Assembly (NCBI RefSeq): GCF_900626145.1
Contig: NZ_LR130817.1
Location: 211,643-275,642, forward strand
Direction of reading: 5' to 3'
From: Intestinimonas timonensis
GTDB lineage: Bacteria > Bacillota > Clostridia > Oscillospirales > Oscillospiraceae
DNA: 64,000 bases
Below the pieces are notes generated by a model. It was not told where the DNA came from, ran no database searches, and saw nothing but the letters and a program-made list of their open reading frames with translations. This document shows, one piece after another, positions 17,484-26,925 of the stretch. Made by a program: the position numbers and the translations under genes. Each line of letters starts with the position of its first letter. Position 1 is the stretch's first letter.

Positions 17484-17990
17484 ATGCAGATGGATTGGGA
17501 CAGCCGTTTTACCGCCCTGTATCAGGGAAATGCCACCAAGATGTTTGCCTATGCCCTGAGGCAGCTCCGCAACCGCTCTCTGGCGGAGGAGCTGGTGGAG
17601 GAGGCCTTTGTACGGCTGCTCCAGCAGAAGGAGGGGCTGGGGGACCACCCCAGTCTGGAGGGCTGGCTGTGGAAGACCCTCCAGCATCTGATCCTCACTG
17701 AGGTGAGGCTGGCCAAGTACCACCGGGAGGTACCCCTGGAGGATGCCAACACCTGGGCCGCCCAGGAGGAGGAACGCTCGGAGCTGGCCGAGGCGCTGCC
17801 TGACGGGCTTGGCAAAAGCGAGCGGGAGGTGCTGCTCCTCTTTTACGAGGAGGAGTGTTCCCATCAGGAGATCGCCCGGCGGCTGGGGATCTCGGAGATG
17901 AACTCCCGGACACGGCTGTTCCGGGCCAAAAACCACTGCAAAAAACTTTTGGAAAAAAATTTCCAGATGTGTCACAAATCCAGCGGCTAA
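17484..17990 (+). CDS. Sigma-70 family (ECF-type) RNA polymerase sigma factor
   Basis: This 168-residue protein has region 2 (TKMFAYALRQLRNRSLAEEL) and region 4 (KSEREVLLLFYEEECSHQEIARRL) with the usual helix-turn-helix. GAGGAGGTG precedes the ATG, and an extended -10 TGATATAAT lies at 17428-17436. The next gene, 37 nt on, encodes a single-pass membrane protein, an arrangement typical of a sigma factor and its membrane-anchored regulator. The regulon is unknown. Confidence 0.85.
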   Translation: MQMDWDSRFTALYQGNATKMFAYALRQLRNRSLAEELVEEAFVRLLQQKEGLGDHPSLEGWLWKTLQHLILTEVRLAKYHREVPLEDANTWAAQEEERSELAEALPDGLGKSEREVLLLFYEEECSHQEIARRLGISEMNSRTRLFRAKNHCKKLLEKNFQMCHKSSG

Positions 17991-18027
17991 ATCGATATAT
18001 GGGATGAGAGAACAGGAGGTGATGGAC

Positions 18028-19308
18028 ATGGACAAGGAAGAGCGGAAGGCCGCGGAGGCGGAGCGGCTCACGGAGGACCTCTCTGATTACCTGGATGAGG
18101 TGTCGGAGGAGGACTTTGATCCGGCGGCAGTGGATCAATGGCTGGCTGCGGCGGAGGAGCTGGACGGCGCGGAGGATTCCTTCGACGCCGGGGCCGCCGA
18201 GGCGGCGTTCCGGGAACGGTACGCGGACCTCTTTTCCAGGCCAGTGTCCAGCACTACGGTGAGACGAAATCTCCATCCCAGACGGCTCCTGCCCCGGCTG
18301 GCCGGTGTTGCCGCGGCGGCGGTGCTGGTGGTGGCTCTGGCGGCCCAGGGCCTGGGATTGGATCTCTTCCAGCATGTGGCCAGCTGGACCAGGGGGGAGT
18401 TTACCTTCACCACCGGGACGGGAGATCTGCCGGAAGGGGTATTCTATTCTGACGGGCAGGCGGCGCTGGATGCCTATGACGTCCGGGTGCCCATGCTGCC
18501 CACCTGGAACCCCGCCTGGGAAGGGGATGAAATCCCAGGGCTGGACGTAACGGTCACCGAGGAGACGGACGGCACCATCGTTTTTACTGAGGATCACCGT
18601 ACTCAGGCAGGAGATGGCTATACCTTCGTGGTCCGGCAGCGAAAGGACAAACGGCAGGCAGAGGCCGACATTCAGGGAAAAGGCGATCTGGACACCATTG
18701 TCTATGAATTTGACGGCAGGTGCTATTACATTGTCCCTCTGGAGGAGGGGCAGTACCGGATCACCTGGGCCTGCGGCCGGTATTCCGGCGAGATTTACGG
18801 TGACATGGATCTGGAGCAGGCAAAGCACTTCGTGTGCTCTATTACAAAGCCGGACGAATGGGTGTACGAGGCGCCCGATATGAGCGTACCGCCGAAGTAT
18901 GAGACCATCCAGGAAGCCATGGAGGCTGTGGGCATCGACACCGATTACGCTCCCACCTGGCTGCCGGAGGGCTTTGTGACGGTGGAGTCCGACACGTACA
19001 TTCACCAGGAGGCAGGCTGGTATTCTGCCTATCTCTCTGCCACCGATGTGGAGGGCGAGCGGAACCTGTCCCTCTCTTTCGACCTTCACACCAACCCCGA
19101 CGGTGTGGGAACCACGGTCTACCCCAAGGATGACGTTCCCATTGTCACCTTTGAGCAGGGCGGTATCACCTTCTACATCATCAGCAACGGCCCATGGCGC
19201 AGTGTGGCCTGGATGGATGGTGGGTTGGCTGGCTCCGTCGGCGGGAACCTGACCGAGGAGGAGTGCCGCCAGATCGTGGACTCCATTCCCCGCTATGCGA
19301 CTGAGTAA
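18028..19308 (+). CDS. Membrane protein with DUF4367-like domain, probable anti-sigma partner
   Basis: The 426-residue protein has an acidic cytoplasmic N-terminus (about 1-85), one transmembrane helix (GVAAAAVLVVALAAQGLGL, about 90-110) and a long extracytoplasmic part. The C-terminal domain (YAPTWLPEGFVTVESD onward) resembles DUF4367. AGGAGGT sits 8 nt before ATG 18028, which decides the start over two upstream in-frame ATGs. Its position after the sigma gene suggests that it senses an envelope signal and holds the sigma factor; this role is inferred from context only. Confidence 0.7.
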   Translation: MDKEERKAAEAERLTEDLSDYLDEVSEEDFDPAAVDQWLAAAEELDGAEDSFDAGAAEAAFRERYADLFSRPVSSTTVRRNLHPRRLLPRLAGVAAAAVLVVALAAQGLGLDLFQHVASWTRGEFTFTTGTGDLPEGVFYSDGQAALDAYDVRVPMLPTWNPAWEGDEIPGLDVTVTEETDGTIVFTEDHRTQAGDGYTFVVRQRKDKRQAEADIQGKGDLDTIVYEFDGRCYYIVPLEEGQYRITWACGRYSGEIYGDMDLEQAKHFVCSITKPDEWVYEAPDMSVPPKYETIQEAMEAVGIDTDYAPTWLPEGFVTVESDTYIHQEAGWYSAYLSATDVEGERNLSLSFDLHTNPDGVGTTVYPKDDVPIVTFEQGGITFYIISNGPWRSVAWMDGGLAGSVGGNLTEEECRQIVDSIPRYATE

Positions 19309-19323
19309 AAGACTATATCAGAC

Positions 19324-19360
19324 AAAAAGCCTCCGTTCCCACGGGAACGGAGGCTTTTTT
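19324..19360. terminator. Two-way terminator between the DUF4367 gene and the Lrp gene
   Basis: AAAAAGCCTCCGTTCCC and GGGAACGGAGGCTTTTTT form a perfect stem with A- and T-runs, serving both convergent genes. Confidence 0.93.
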
Positions 19361-19361
19361 G

Positions 19362-19820
19362 TCAGATCCGGATACCCTTTCTGGTTTTGATCCGGGAGAT
19401 GATGAGCTCACTGCTGATGTGCTCGATGCCGGGCAGGGGGTAGAGCTTCTCCATGACGAAATGTTCCAGGTCCTGGTTCATTTCCAGCACGGCGTGGACA
19501 TGGAGCTTGCTTGCGCCGGTCATAAGGTACATGTCGGTGACGGCCTCCTCGGCGGCCAGGGCGTCGGCCACCTGGTGGAGGCAGGAGGGGGAAACCCGAA
19601 TATCAAAGAAGACAGAGACATTCCGGCCGATCTTCTCCGGGTCCAGCACCACTGTGTACTGCTCGATGACGCCGCTTTTTTCCAGCGCGTCGATGCGGTT
19701 TTTCACCGCGACGCGGCTCAGGCCCACCTGCTCAGCTATCTCAATGATCGAGGTCCTGGCATTTTCAATCAGTAAATTCAGGATCTGCTGATCCACGCTG
19801 TCCAATTCCTTGCTCTTCAT
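19362..19820 (-). CDS. Lrp/AsnC family transcriptional regulator
   Basis: The 152-residue protein has an N-terminal helix-turn-helix (SIIEIAEQVGLSRVAVKNRI) and a C-terminal ligand-binding RAM domain. I chose ATG 19820 (MKSKELDSVDQQIL), since the upstream MFGG extension has no ribosome-binding site. It is divergent from the chromate-transporter genes across an AT-rich 272-nt gap with inverted repeats, so it may control them and itself. Lrp proteins usually respond to amino acids; the effector is not apparent. Confidence 0.9.
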   Translation of the reverse strand: MKSKELDSVDQQILNLLIENARTSIIEIAEQVGLSRVAVKNRIDALEKSGVIEQYTVVLDPEKIGRNVSVFFDIRVSPSCLHQVADALAAEEAVTDMYLMTGASKLHVHAVLEMNQDLEHFVMEKLYPLPGIEHISSELIISRIKTRKGIRI

Positions 19821-19932
19821 AGCCGTACCCCCAAACAAGCCCTATGAAATCTTTTCCAATGGAGCGTTACATCTATGCTCTATTGTAAAAGATTATGTCC
19901 GTCAGCGCAAGTACCATTTGAATGATATTATT

Positions 19933-20014
19933 CAAAATGCAATCTGTGAATATTTCTTTTGAATATTCAGATAAAAAATTATATGACAAAATGAAAAAAA
20001 TATATTGCATTTTG
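19933..20014. promoter_or_regulatory. AT-rich divergent regulatory region with inverted repeat
   Basis: CAAAATGCAAT (19933-19943) and ATTGCATTTTG (20004-20014) are exact inverses 60 nt apart. TTTGAAT/ATTCAAA (about 19917-19936) is a second near-palindrome. The setting between the Lrp gene and its divergent neighbour suggests operators. Confidence 0.45.
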
Positions 20015-20092
20015 CTAATTGCAGGAGTAAGATAGGCACGATGACCGGGGGAGGGAAGCTCCCCTGAAAACTATGAGTAGGAGGAAACGGAA

Positions 20093-20674
20093 TTGAAGCG
20101 GCTCTTTGAGATCTTTGGCATCTTCTTCAAAATCGGGCTCTTCACCATCGGCGGCGGTTATGCCATGCTGCCCATCATCCAGAAAGAAGTGGTGGAGAGC
20201 AAAGGGTGGATGACGGATGAGGAGTTTCTGGACGCCATCTCCCTGACCAACAGTCTGCCTGGCCCTCTGGCTACCAACTCGGCCACCTTTGTGGGCTACC
20301 GTGTGGCGGGGGTGCCCGGTTCGTTTGCGGCGGTGCTGGGCGCGGCGACCCCCAGCGTCATTATCATCCTGCTGATTGCCATGGTCTTTACCAATATCAT
20401 CGAGTACCCGGTGGTGCAGAACGTCTTCAACGGCGTGCGTCCCGCCGTGGTGGCCCTGATCTTCTATGCGGTGGTCAAGCTGGCCCGTTCTGCCAAAATT
20501 GGCGAGTATTTCAACTGGCTGGTGGCCCTGGCGGGCTTTGCCGCCATCGCCGTGTTCGGCCTGCATCCCATCGTGGTGGTGGTGTGTGCCGCTCTCTATG
20601 GCATTTTTGTCCGCAACAGTGTGGTGAAGGCCGTGGATGCCAGCCGCGGTAAGAAGGAGGAAGAGAAGAAATGA
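20093..20674 (+). CDS. Chromate transporter family protein, first half-subunit
   Basis: The 193-residue membrane protein carries the CHR-domain motifs GLFTIGGGYAMLPIIQKEVVE and SLPGPLATNSATFVGY. Short CHR proteins usually act as pairs of half-size subunits, and the next gene encodes the partner. The start is TTG 20093, supported by AGGAGG 9 nt upstream. The true substrate in anaerobes may be sulphate or another anion rather than chromate. Confidence 0.87.
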   Translation: MKRLFEIFGIFFKIGLFTIGGGYAMLPIIQKEVVESKGWMTDEEFLDAISLTNSLPGPLATNSATFVGYRVAGVPGSFAAVLGAATPSVIIILLIAMVFTNIIEYPVVQNVFNGVRPAVVALIFYAVVKLARSAKIGEYFNWLVALAGFAAIAVFGLHPIVVVVCAALYGIFVRNSVVKAVDASRGKKEEEKK

Positions 20675-21222
20675 TCGAGCTTTTGATTCAGGCCTGTATC
20701 TCCTTTCTGAAGATCGGAGCCTTTTCCTTCGGCGGCGGCTACGCCGTGGTGGCGTTCATCCAGCGGGAAGTGGTGGAAGGCCACGGCTGGATCTCCCCGG
20801 AGGACTTCGTCAACATCGTGGCCATCGCCGAGATGACCCCCGGCCCCATTGCCGTCAACTCCTCCACCTTCGTGGGATATAAGATCTTCGGCGTGCTGGG
20901 CGGTATCCTGTGCTCGGCGTCCACCCTGGCCATTCCCTTTATCCTGGCTCTCATCGTGGCCATCTACTTCTCAAAATTCAAGGACAATGTCTACCTGAAA
21001 AACGCCCTGTCCGGAATCCGGCCCGCTGTGATCGGCCTCATCGCTGCCTCCTGCCTCTCTGTGGGCAAGATCTCCTTTGAGACCTGGCACAGCGTGATCT
21101 TCTTTGCCGTGGCCCTGTTCATGGTTTGGAAGTGTAAGATCAACCCCATCATCACCCTCATTACCTGCGGCGTGTTGGGCGCTGTCCTGTACGGCTGGGT
21201 TTTCCCAATGGCAGGCATCTGA
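20671..21222 (+). CDS. Chromate transporter family protein, second half-subunit
   Basis: The 183-residue partner repeats the same motifs, GAFSFGGGYAVVAFIQREVVE and TPGPIAVNSSTFVGY. Its ATG overlaps the stop of the first subunit (ATGA), so the two are translationally coupled and likely made in equal amounts. Five or six hydrophobic segments are visible. An opposite membrane orientation of the two halves is usual in this family, but I cannot confirm it here. Confidence 0.87.
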   Translation: MIELLIQACISFLKIGAFSFGGGYAVVAFIQREVVEGHGWISPEDFVNIVAIAEMTPGPIAVNSSTFVGYKIFGVLGGILCSASTLAIPFILALIVAIYFSKFKDNVYLKNALSGIRPAVIGLIAASCLSVGKISFETWHSVIFFAVALFMVWKCKINPIITLITCGVLGAVLYGWVFPMAGI

Positions 21223-21399
21223 GGGGTCAGATGAGAGAGGAGGTGAGCCGGCGGGAGCAGAGGGAGAGAGACTGCTGCCGCCCAAACGCCAGCCAGACAT
21301 AGCCGCGGAATGCGGCAATACAAACGCAAGATACGTGTGAAAAGGTCCCATGGTAAGGGCCATCCTCTGCCTGGGGCCGGAGAAAGAGGAGGAACATAC

Positions 21400-22824
21400 A
21401 TGAGCGAGACCACACAGCGTAAGATTGTCAAACCCTGGCAGGCCTTGCTGATGATCGTCGTCGGCATCGCCATCATCTTCCTGGGACTTATGGTGTTCAA
21501 GGCCAAAAACCACGTGATCCTGCTGACCGATGGCGTCGTAATGTGCGTCATGGCCTGCTGCTTCGGCATCAAATATGACGACCTGCAGGCTGATATCAAA
21601 GCCACCATCAACTCCATGCTGGTGGCCATCCTGATCCTCATCGCCGTGGGTGTCCTGGTGGGTACCTGGATGATTTCCGGTACCGTGCCCATCATGATCT
21701 ATTATGGTATGAAGGTTCTGACCCCCGGCCTGTTCCTGCCCATCACCTGCATCGTCTGTACCCTCATGTCCACCATGGCAGGTACCTCCTGGGGCACCCT
21801 GGCCACCGTGGGTGTGGCCTTCATGGGCGTGGCCCAGGGCCTGGGTGTCCCCCTGCCTGTCACCGCCGGCGCCATCTGCGTGGGCGCCTTCTTCGGTGAC
21901 AAGGTCTCCCCCCTGTCCGATTCCCCTGTTCTGGTGTCCAGCGTCACCGATGTGCCCCTGATGGACGGTATCAAGCACTCCCTGGTCTCCACCGGCCCCG
22001 CCTGGCTGATCTCTGTGGTGTTCCTGGCTGTTTATGGGATGCAGTTCCACAGCGGCACCGTGGGCGGCGAGGTCTATGACGCCATCATGAGCACCGTTAC
22101 CACTAGCTTCAACCTCAACCCCATTCTGCTGCTGCCCCCCGTGGTGGTTGTCGTTCTCATCGTGATGAAAAAGCCCACCCTGCCCACCTTCACCGCCGGC
22201 ATCGTGGTAGGTGCTGTCCTGGCAGTGATCTTCCAGGGAGCGCCTCTGATCCAGACCACGGATGGCGCTCAGAGCATTTTCATGGCTATGTATGAGGGCT
22301 ATACCGGCGATACCGGCAACGATATCGTCAACAGTATGATCCAGCGCGGCGGCCTCACCAGCATGCTCAACACCATCGGTCTGCTGATCTCCGCCGGCGT
22401 CTTCGGCGCGCCCCTGCGTACCGCCGGCGTGGTGGACATCCTGCTGGACTATGTCCGCAAGATCGCCCATAACAGCAAGGTCATGGCCACCGGCGTCCTT
22501 ATCCTCCACGGCGTCTTCTTCACCATCACCGGCGCCTACTACGTCTCCTATCCCGTTGTGGGCTCCATGGTGAAGGACATGTTCCCCGAGTATGGCCTGG
22601 ACAAGAAAAACCTCATGCGCATCATGCTGGATACCGGTACTGGTCTTGCCCCCCTGGTGCCCTGGGCCACCACCGGCGCCTATGTGGCCAGCACTCTGGG
22701 GGTGGACAACATGTCCCTGGCCCCCTTTGCCCCCATGCTCTGGCTGTCCATCGTGATCTCTGTGGTCATGGGTCTGACCGGCATCGGCATGGTCAAGCTG
22801 AAGGACCAGAAGGCTGTTCACTGA
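21400..22824 (+). CDS. NhaC family Na+/H+ antiporter
   Basis: This 474-residue membrane protein has about twelve hydrophobic segments and the NhaC-family signature FGDKVSPLSDSPVL near the middle. Members exchange Na+ for H+ or, in some cases, amino acids or organic acids. GAGGAGG precedes ATG 21400; a longer frame upstream is not needed. It is followed 18 nt later by an M20 peptidase gene, which hints at uptake of a compound that the peptidase then hydrolyses. Confidence 0.87.
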   Translation: MSETTQRKIVKPWQALLMIVVGIAIIFLGLMVFKAKNHVILLTDGVVMCVMACCFGIKYDDLQADIKATINSMLVAILILIAVGVLVGTWMISGTVPIMIYYGMKVLTPGLFLPITCIVCTLMSTMAGTSWGTLATVGVAFMGVAQGLGVPLPVTAGAICVGAFFGDKVSPLSDSPVLVSSVTDVPLMDGIKHSLVSTGPAWLISVVFLAVYGMQFHSGTVGGEVYDAIMSTVTTSFNLNPILLLPPVVVVVLIVMKKPTLPTFTAGIVVGAVLAVIFQGAPLIQTTDGAQSIFMAMYEGYTGDTGNDIVNSMIQRGGLTSMLNTIGLLISAGVFGAPLRTAGVVDILLDYVRKIAHNSKVMATGVLILHGVFFTITGAYYVSYPVVGSMVKDMFPEYGLDKKNLMRIMLDTGTGLAPLVPWATTGAYVASTLGVDNMSLAPFAPMLWLSIVISVVMGLTGIGMVKLKDQKAVH

Positions 22825-22842
22825 GAGAGGGAGGAGCTCGAT

Positions 22843-23982
22843 ATGGAAAAGATCATCCAGCGCTGGTACGATATGATCCGCATCAACTCGGTCAACGGCC
22901 ACGAGGTGGATCTGGCCGACTATGTGGCCAAAGAGCTGCGGGCCATGGGGCTGGAGCCCCGGTACAGCTATTTCCCTGAGGATCGGGAGACCAAGGTCCG
23001 GCCCTCCGTCTGGACCATTCTGGACAGCGGCAAGCCGGGCAAGACCGTGATGCTCATCGGTCATATCGATACAGTGGCCGTGGCCAATGGCTGGAACACC
23101 GATCCCTTCACCCCCACTGAGGACGGGGACAAGGTCCATGGCCTGGGTGCCATGGATATGAAGGGCGGCCTGGCTGCCATTCTGGAGACCCTGGAGTATT
23201 ATTCCCAGCACAAGGAGGCCTTCAACGGCCGCATTGAGGCCTGCTTCGTCTCTGATGAGGAGGGACTCTCCAAGGGCACCTATCAGCTGGTGGAGGAGGG
23301 CATCGGTGCCGACTACGCCATTATGGCCGAGTGCCGCTACGACAACGTGGCCATCGGCTTCCGCGGTCGCTACAGCTTTGAGGTCACCGTCCACGGCGTG
23401 GCCGCCCATGCCAGCTACTACCCTGCCGTGGGAGAGAACGCCCTCATCACCGGCGGCAAGCTGGCTGCGGCCATCGAGGCTCTGCCCACACTCACCCATC
23501 CCAACCTGAAGCACGGCACCTGGTGCGTGCGCTACATGGAGGGCGGCAACGCCGGCACCCTGGTGGTTCCGGAGAGCTGCTATCTCTTTGTAGACCGGTA
23601 TGTGGTCCCCGGTGAGACCGAGGAGACCTGCATCGCCCAGATGATGGATGCCGCCCGGGAGCTGGGGCTGGAGGGTAAGGTGGATATCCGGCTCAAGCCC
23701 CGGTCCTCGCCCTACATGCAGTCCTTTGCCCTGGAGCCCGACGACCTCCTGGTCACCACCCTTCAGGCCAAGTACAAAGAGGTCACCGGCGGGGAGCTTC
23801 CCGTGGCCTACGACCCCTCCGTCTGCGACTCCAATATCCTGGCCGTGTCCCTGGGCATCCCCACCGTCACCTTTGGCCCCTCCGGCGGCGGCATGCACGC
23901 CGCCAATGAGTACGGCCACCCCTGGCAGGTGAAAAACTGCGCCGAGATCTACAAGCGCACCCTGGCCGACCTGCTGAAATAA
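22843..23982 (+). CDS. M20 family metallohydrolase (YgeY/ArgE/DapE-like)
   Basis: The 379-residue enzyme has the M20 two-zinc site: LIGHIDTVAVANGW (His and Asp), GLGAMDMKGGLAAI (bridging Asp), CFVSDEEGLSKGTY (catalytic and binding Glu) and MHAANEYG (C-terminal His). The overall sequence is close to YgeY-type hydrolases, which act on amidated amino acids or small peptides. It probably forms an operon with the NhaC-type transporter. The substrate is not determined. Confidence 0.85.
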   Translation: MEKIIQRWYDMIRINSVNGHEVDLADYVAKELRAMGLEPRYSYFPEDRETKVRPSVWTILDSGKPGKTVMLIGHIDTVAVANGWNTDPFTPTEDGDKVHGLGAMDMKGGLAAILETLEYYSQHKEAFNGRIEACFVSDEEGLSKGTYQLVEEGIGADYAIMAECRYDNVAIGFRGRYSFEVTVHGVAAHASYYPAVGENALITGGKLAAAIEALPTLTHPNLKHGTWCVRYMEGGNAGTLVVPESCYLFVDRYVVPGETEETCIAQMMDAARELGLEGKVDIRLKPRSSPYMQSFALEPDDLLVTTLQAKYKEVTGGELPVAYDPSVCDSNILAVSLGIPTVTFGPSGGGMHAANEYGHPWQVKNCAEIYKRTLADLLK

Positions 23983-24119
23983 GAAAAAAGAGACCGCCGG
24001 TGCCATGCTCTGCGTGGCGCCGGCGGTCTATGTGTTTGGTACAGGATTGCGGTTCGGGGCGGGATGTGGTATAACAGCAGTAACGGCCACTAATGGGCGG
24101 AGGAAGGAGCAAAACGACA

Positions 24120-24470
24120 ATGTTATTTGTATGGTATCCCAAGTGCAGCACCTGCCAGAGGGCAAAAAAGTGGCTGGACGCCCACGGCAAGGCGGCAGAG
24201 ACCCGGGACATCAAGTCTCAGCCCCCCACGGCGGAGGAGCTGTCGGCCTGGCAGGAGAAGAGCGGCCTGCCACTTAAAAAGTTTTTTAACACCAGCGGAC
24301 AGTCCTACCGCGCCCTGGGGCTGAAGGACCGGCTGGACACCATGGACCGGGCCGAGCAGCTCGCCCTCCTGGCGGAGGACGGCATGCTGGTAAAGCGGCC
24401 CATCCTGGTGGACGGGGACACCGTGCTGGTGGGCTTTAAGGAGGCCGACTGGACTGCCGCTCTGGGCTGA
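24120..24470 (+). CDS. ArsC/Spx-type thioredoxin-fold protein
   Basis: The 116-residue protein begins LFVWYPKCSTCQRAKKWLDA, with the CxxC redox motif of the ArsC/Spx family, and ends KRPILVDGDTVLVGF as in that group. It may be an arsenate-reductase-like oxidoreductase; Spx is less likely because no partner features are visible. ATG 24120 follows GGAGGAAGGAGC. A GC-rich hairpin (23991-24029) separates it from the preceding gene. Confidence 0.82.
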   Translation: MLFVWYPKCSTCQRAKKWLDAHGKAAETRDIKSQPPTAEELSAWQEKSGLPLKKFFNTSGQSYRALGLKDRLDTMDRAEQLALLAEDGMLVKRPILVDGDTVLVGFKEADWTAALG

Positions 24471-24474
24471 GCCA

Positions 24475-25413
24475 TCACACCTCCAAATGTTTTTCCAGCC
24501 AGGCGAGGAGGTCGGCAAAGACCTCCTCCCGGTTGGTCTCGTTGAGAAGCTCGTGTCGGGCACCGGGGTAGAGCTTCACGGTCAGGTCCCGGCAGCCGGC
24601 CCGGCGGAAAAAGCCCTCCACTGTTCGGACACCTTTGCCCCGGCCGCCCACAGGGTCGGCGTCTCCGGAAAAGATGCCCACCGGGGTCTCCGGGTCCATT
24701 CGGGCCAGACCCTTTGGATCGGAGATCCGCTGGAGTCCGCCCATCATGTCCCGGAACATCCCCACTGTGGGGACAAAGCGGCACAGGGGGTCGGAGACGT
24801 AGGCGTCCACCACGGCGGTATCCCGGCTGATCCAGTCGGCGCCGGTGCGGGCGGGGCGGAATTGGGCGTTGTACGCCCCCAGGGACAGGGCGGTGACCAG
24901 GGTGCTGTGGTGGCGGTTTCCCCGCAGGCGGCACAGGGCGCCGGAAACCGCCTTGCCGAAGGCCACCAGGGCGGGAGCCTCCTGGCCGGTGCCCAGGAGC
25001 AGGCAGCCGTCCACCGTTCCCGGGTACTCGATGAGGTAGGTCCGGGCCACAAAGGAGCCCATAGAGTGTCCCAGCAGGAAGTGGGGGACACCAGGGAAGC
25101 GGCTGGCCAGGTCGTCACGGAGGGCCTTTACGTCCCGTACCAGATAATCCCACCCGTCCTTATCACTGAAAAAGCCGTATTCGCTCTTGTCCAGAGCGGT
25201 GCCGCCGTGACCCAGATGGTCGTGGCCGGCCACAGCAAAGCCGTGATTGGTGAGGAAACGGGCAAAGGTATCATACCGGCCGATATATTCTGAGATGCCG
25301 TGGACCAGCTGTACCGTGGCCCGTGGCGTCTGGTCCTGAGGGAGCCACCGGAGACCGTGGATCTGGTGGACGCCGTCGCTGGAGGGAAATTGAAATTCCT
25401 CCCGTAAGGCCAT
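24475..25413 (-). CDS. Alpha/beta hydrolase, monoacylglycerol-lipase-like
   Basis: The 312-residue enzyme carries the nucleophile elbow FLLGHSMGSFVART, an N-terminal AGHDHLGHGGT loop, an acidic residue in GIFSGDADPVGG and the catalytic His in GARHELLNETNRE. These match lysophospholipase/monoacylglycerol lipases. ATG 25413 follows AAAGGAG by 10 nt, better than a GTG at 25422. It is convergent with the ArsC-like gene, ending 4 nt from it. Confidence 0.85.
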   Translation of the reverse strand: MALREEFQFPSSDGVHQIHGLRWLPQDQTPRATVQLVHGISEYIGRYDTFARFLTNHGFAVAGHDHLGHGGTALDKSEYGFFSDKDGWDYLVRDVKALRDDLASRFPGVPHFLLGHSMGSFVARTYLIEYPGTVDGCLLLGTGQEAPALVAFGKAVSGALCRLRGNRHHSTLVTALSLGAYNAQFRPARTGADWISRDTAVVDAYVSDPLCRFVPTVGMFRDMMGGLQRISDPKGLARMDPETPVGIFSGDADPVGGRGKGVRTVEGFFRRAGCRDLTVKLYPGARHELLNETNREEVFADLLAWLEKHLEV

Positions 25414-25562
25414 AGCGATCACGCTCCTTTTATGTTAAAATAGACCTGTCATGATCTGGCGGGACAGCACCTGTCTGTCCTGCCGCTATCCAAAGTTTAG
25501 CCCAAGTGGCGCACGCCGTCAATCGTTGGATGCGCCGCCTGGGGGAAAGGATCTGATCACCT

Positions 25563-26774
25563 ATGCATGTCGTTGAACGTTTTTTACGGTATGTCTCTTA
25601 TGATACCCAGTCCAGCGAGGAATCCAGCACCGTGCCCACCACGGAGAAACAGAAGGTTTTAGGGGCCGCTCTGGCCCAGGAGCTCTCCGAGCTCGGGCTC
25701 CACGGGGCCAAGATGGATGAGTACGGCTATGTCTATGGCTGGCTGCCCGCTACCGTGGGTTGCGAGGGGGTTCCCTGCCTGGGCCTCATCGCCCACATGG
25801 ACACCTCTCCCTCTGCCCCCGGCGCCGATATTCACCCCAAGGTAGTCCATTATGAGGGCGGAGACATTCCTCTCTCTGACCGTGTTGTCATGCGGGCTTC
25901 GGAATTTGCCAGCCTGTCCAAGTATGTGGGGCAGGACCTCATCGTTACCGACGGCACCACCCTGCTGGGCGCCGACGACAAGGCCGGTGTGGCTGAGATC
26001 TTCACCGCAGTGGAGTATCTGGCGGCCCATCCCGAGATCCCCCACGGCCGCATCGCTGTGGCCATCACCCCTGACGAGGAGGTGGGCAGCGGCGCCGATC
26101 ACTTCGATGTGGAGGGCTTCGGCGCTGCCGCGGCCTATACCGTGGACGGCGGTGAGCTGGGTGAGCTGGAGTATGAGAACTTCAACGCCGCCTCCGCCAA
26201 GGTGACCGTCCGGGGCTTCAATATCCACCCCGGCTCTGCCAAGGACAAGATGCGCAACGCCTGCCTCATGGCCCTGGAGTTTGTCAACATGCTGCCTCCG
26301 GCGGAGACACCCGCCCACACCGAGGGCTATGAGGGCTTCTATCACCTGGGTCATATGGAGGGCGACGAGACGGAGGCGCGGCTGGAATTCATCATCCGTG
26401 ACCACGATCGGGCCCGTTTTGAGGAGCGGAAGGAGCGGATGAACCTCATTGCCGCCTACCTCAATGGAAAGTATGGCCCCACCACCGTCCAGGTAGAGCT
26501 GAAGGACTCCTACTACAATATGAAGGCCCAGATCGAGCCGCACATGTATCTCATCCACCGTGCCCGTGCCGCCTTTGCCAAGGTGGGTGTGGAGGCCCAG
26601 GAGGTGCCCATCCGGGGCGGCACCGACGGTGCCCGCCTGTCCTATATGGGCCTGCCCTGTCCCAACCTGTCCACCGGCGGTGCCAACTTCCACGGCGTCA
26701 TGGAGTATATCCCCGTCCAGTCCATGGAAAAGATGGTCCAGGTCCTGGTGGAGCTGGTCACCGAACAGAAATAA
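25563..26774 (+). CDS. pepT: Peptidase T (tripeptide aminopeptidase)
   Basis: The 403-residue M20 family enzyme removes the N-terminal residue of tripeptides. Metal ligands are in GLIAHMDTSPSAPG, LGADDKAGVAEI and TPDEEVGSGADHFD, with VPIRGGTDGARLSYMG and NLSTGGANFHG near the C-terminus. The length and motif order are those of PepT. It adds to the peptide-degrading set in this region and could supply lysine to the fermentation genes. Confidence 0.93.
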   Translation: MHVVERFLRYVSYDTQSSEESSTVPTTEKQKVLGAALAQELSELGLHGAKMDEYGYVYGWLPATVGCEGVPCLGLIAHMDTSPSAPGADIHPKVVHYEGGDIPLSDRVVMRASEFASLSKYVGQDLIVTDGTTLLGADDKAGVAEIFTAVEYLAAHPEIPHGRIAVAITPDEEVGSGADHFDVEGFGAAAAYTVDGGELGELEYENFNAASAKVTVRGFNIHPGSAKDKMRNACLMALEFVNMLPPAETPAHTEGYEGFYHLGHMEGDETEARLEFIIRDHDRARFEERKERMNLIAAYLNGKYGPTTVQVELKDSYYNMKAQIEPHMYLIHRARAAFAKVGVEAQEVPIRGGTDGARLSYMGLPCPNLSTGGANFHGVMEYIPVQSMEKMVQVLVELVTEQK

Positions 26775-26783
26775 GAGCGATTC

Positions 26784-26818
26784 AAGCCGCCCCGCCGGGC
26801 AACCGGCGGGGCGGCTTC
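26784..26818 (+). terminator. Terminator after pepT
   Basis: AAGCCGCCCCGCCGG and CCGGCGGGGCGGCTT form a 15-bp stem around GCAA. The T-run is short. Confidence 0.75.
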
Positions 26819-26925
26819 TATGTGTTGGAAAGCCGGATGTGGGACGGGAAAAGGGGAGCGGCAAGTACTGAAAAAGATAGATTAACCGTCAGGAAGACCG
26901 CGATCGGCTGGAAAAAGTAGAATAA

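Noticed and set aside
20971..24006. Minus-strand open frame of over 1000 codons
   Set aside because: It lies opposite the second chromate-type subunit, the NhaC-type and the M20 genes, is rich in His, Gly and Asp as expected from reading a high-GC gene backwards, and shows no domain.
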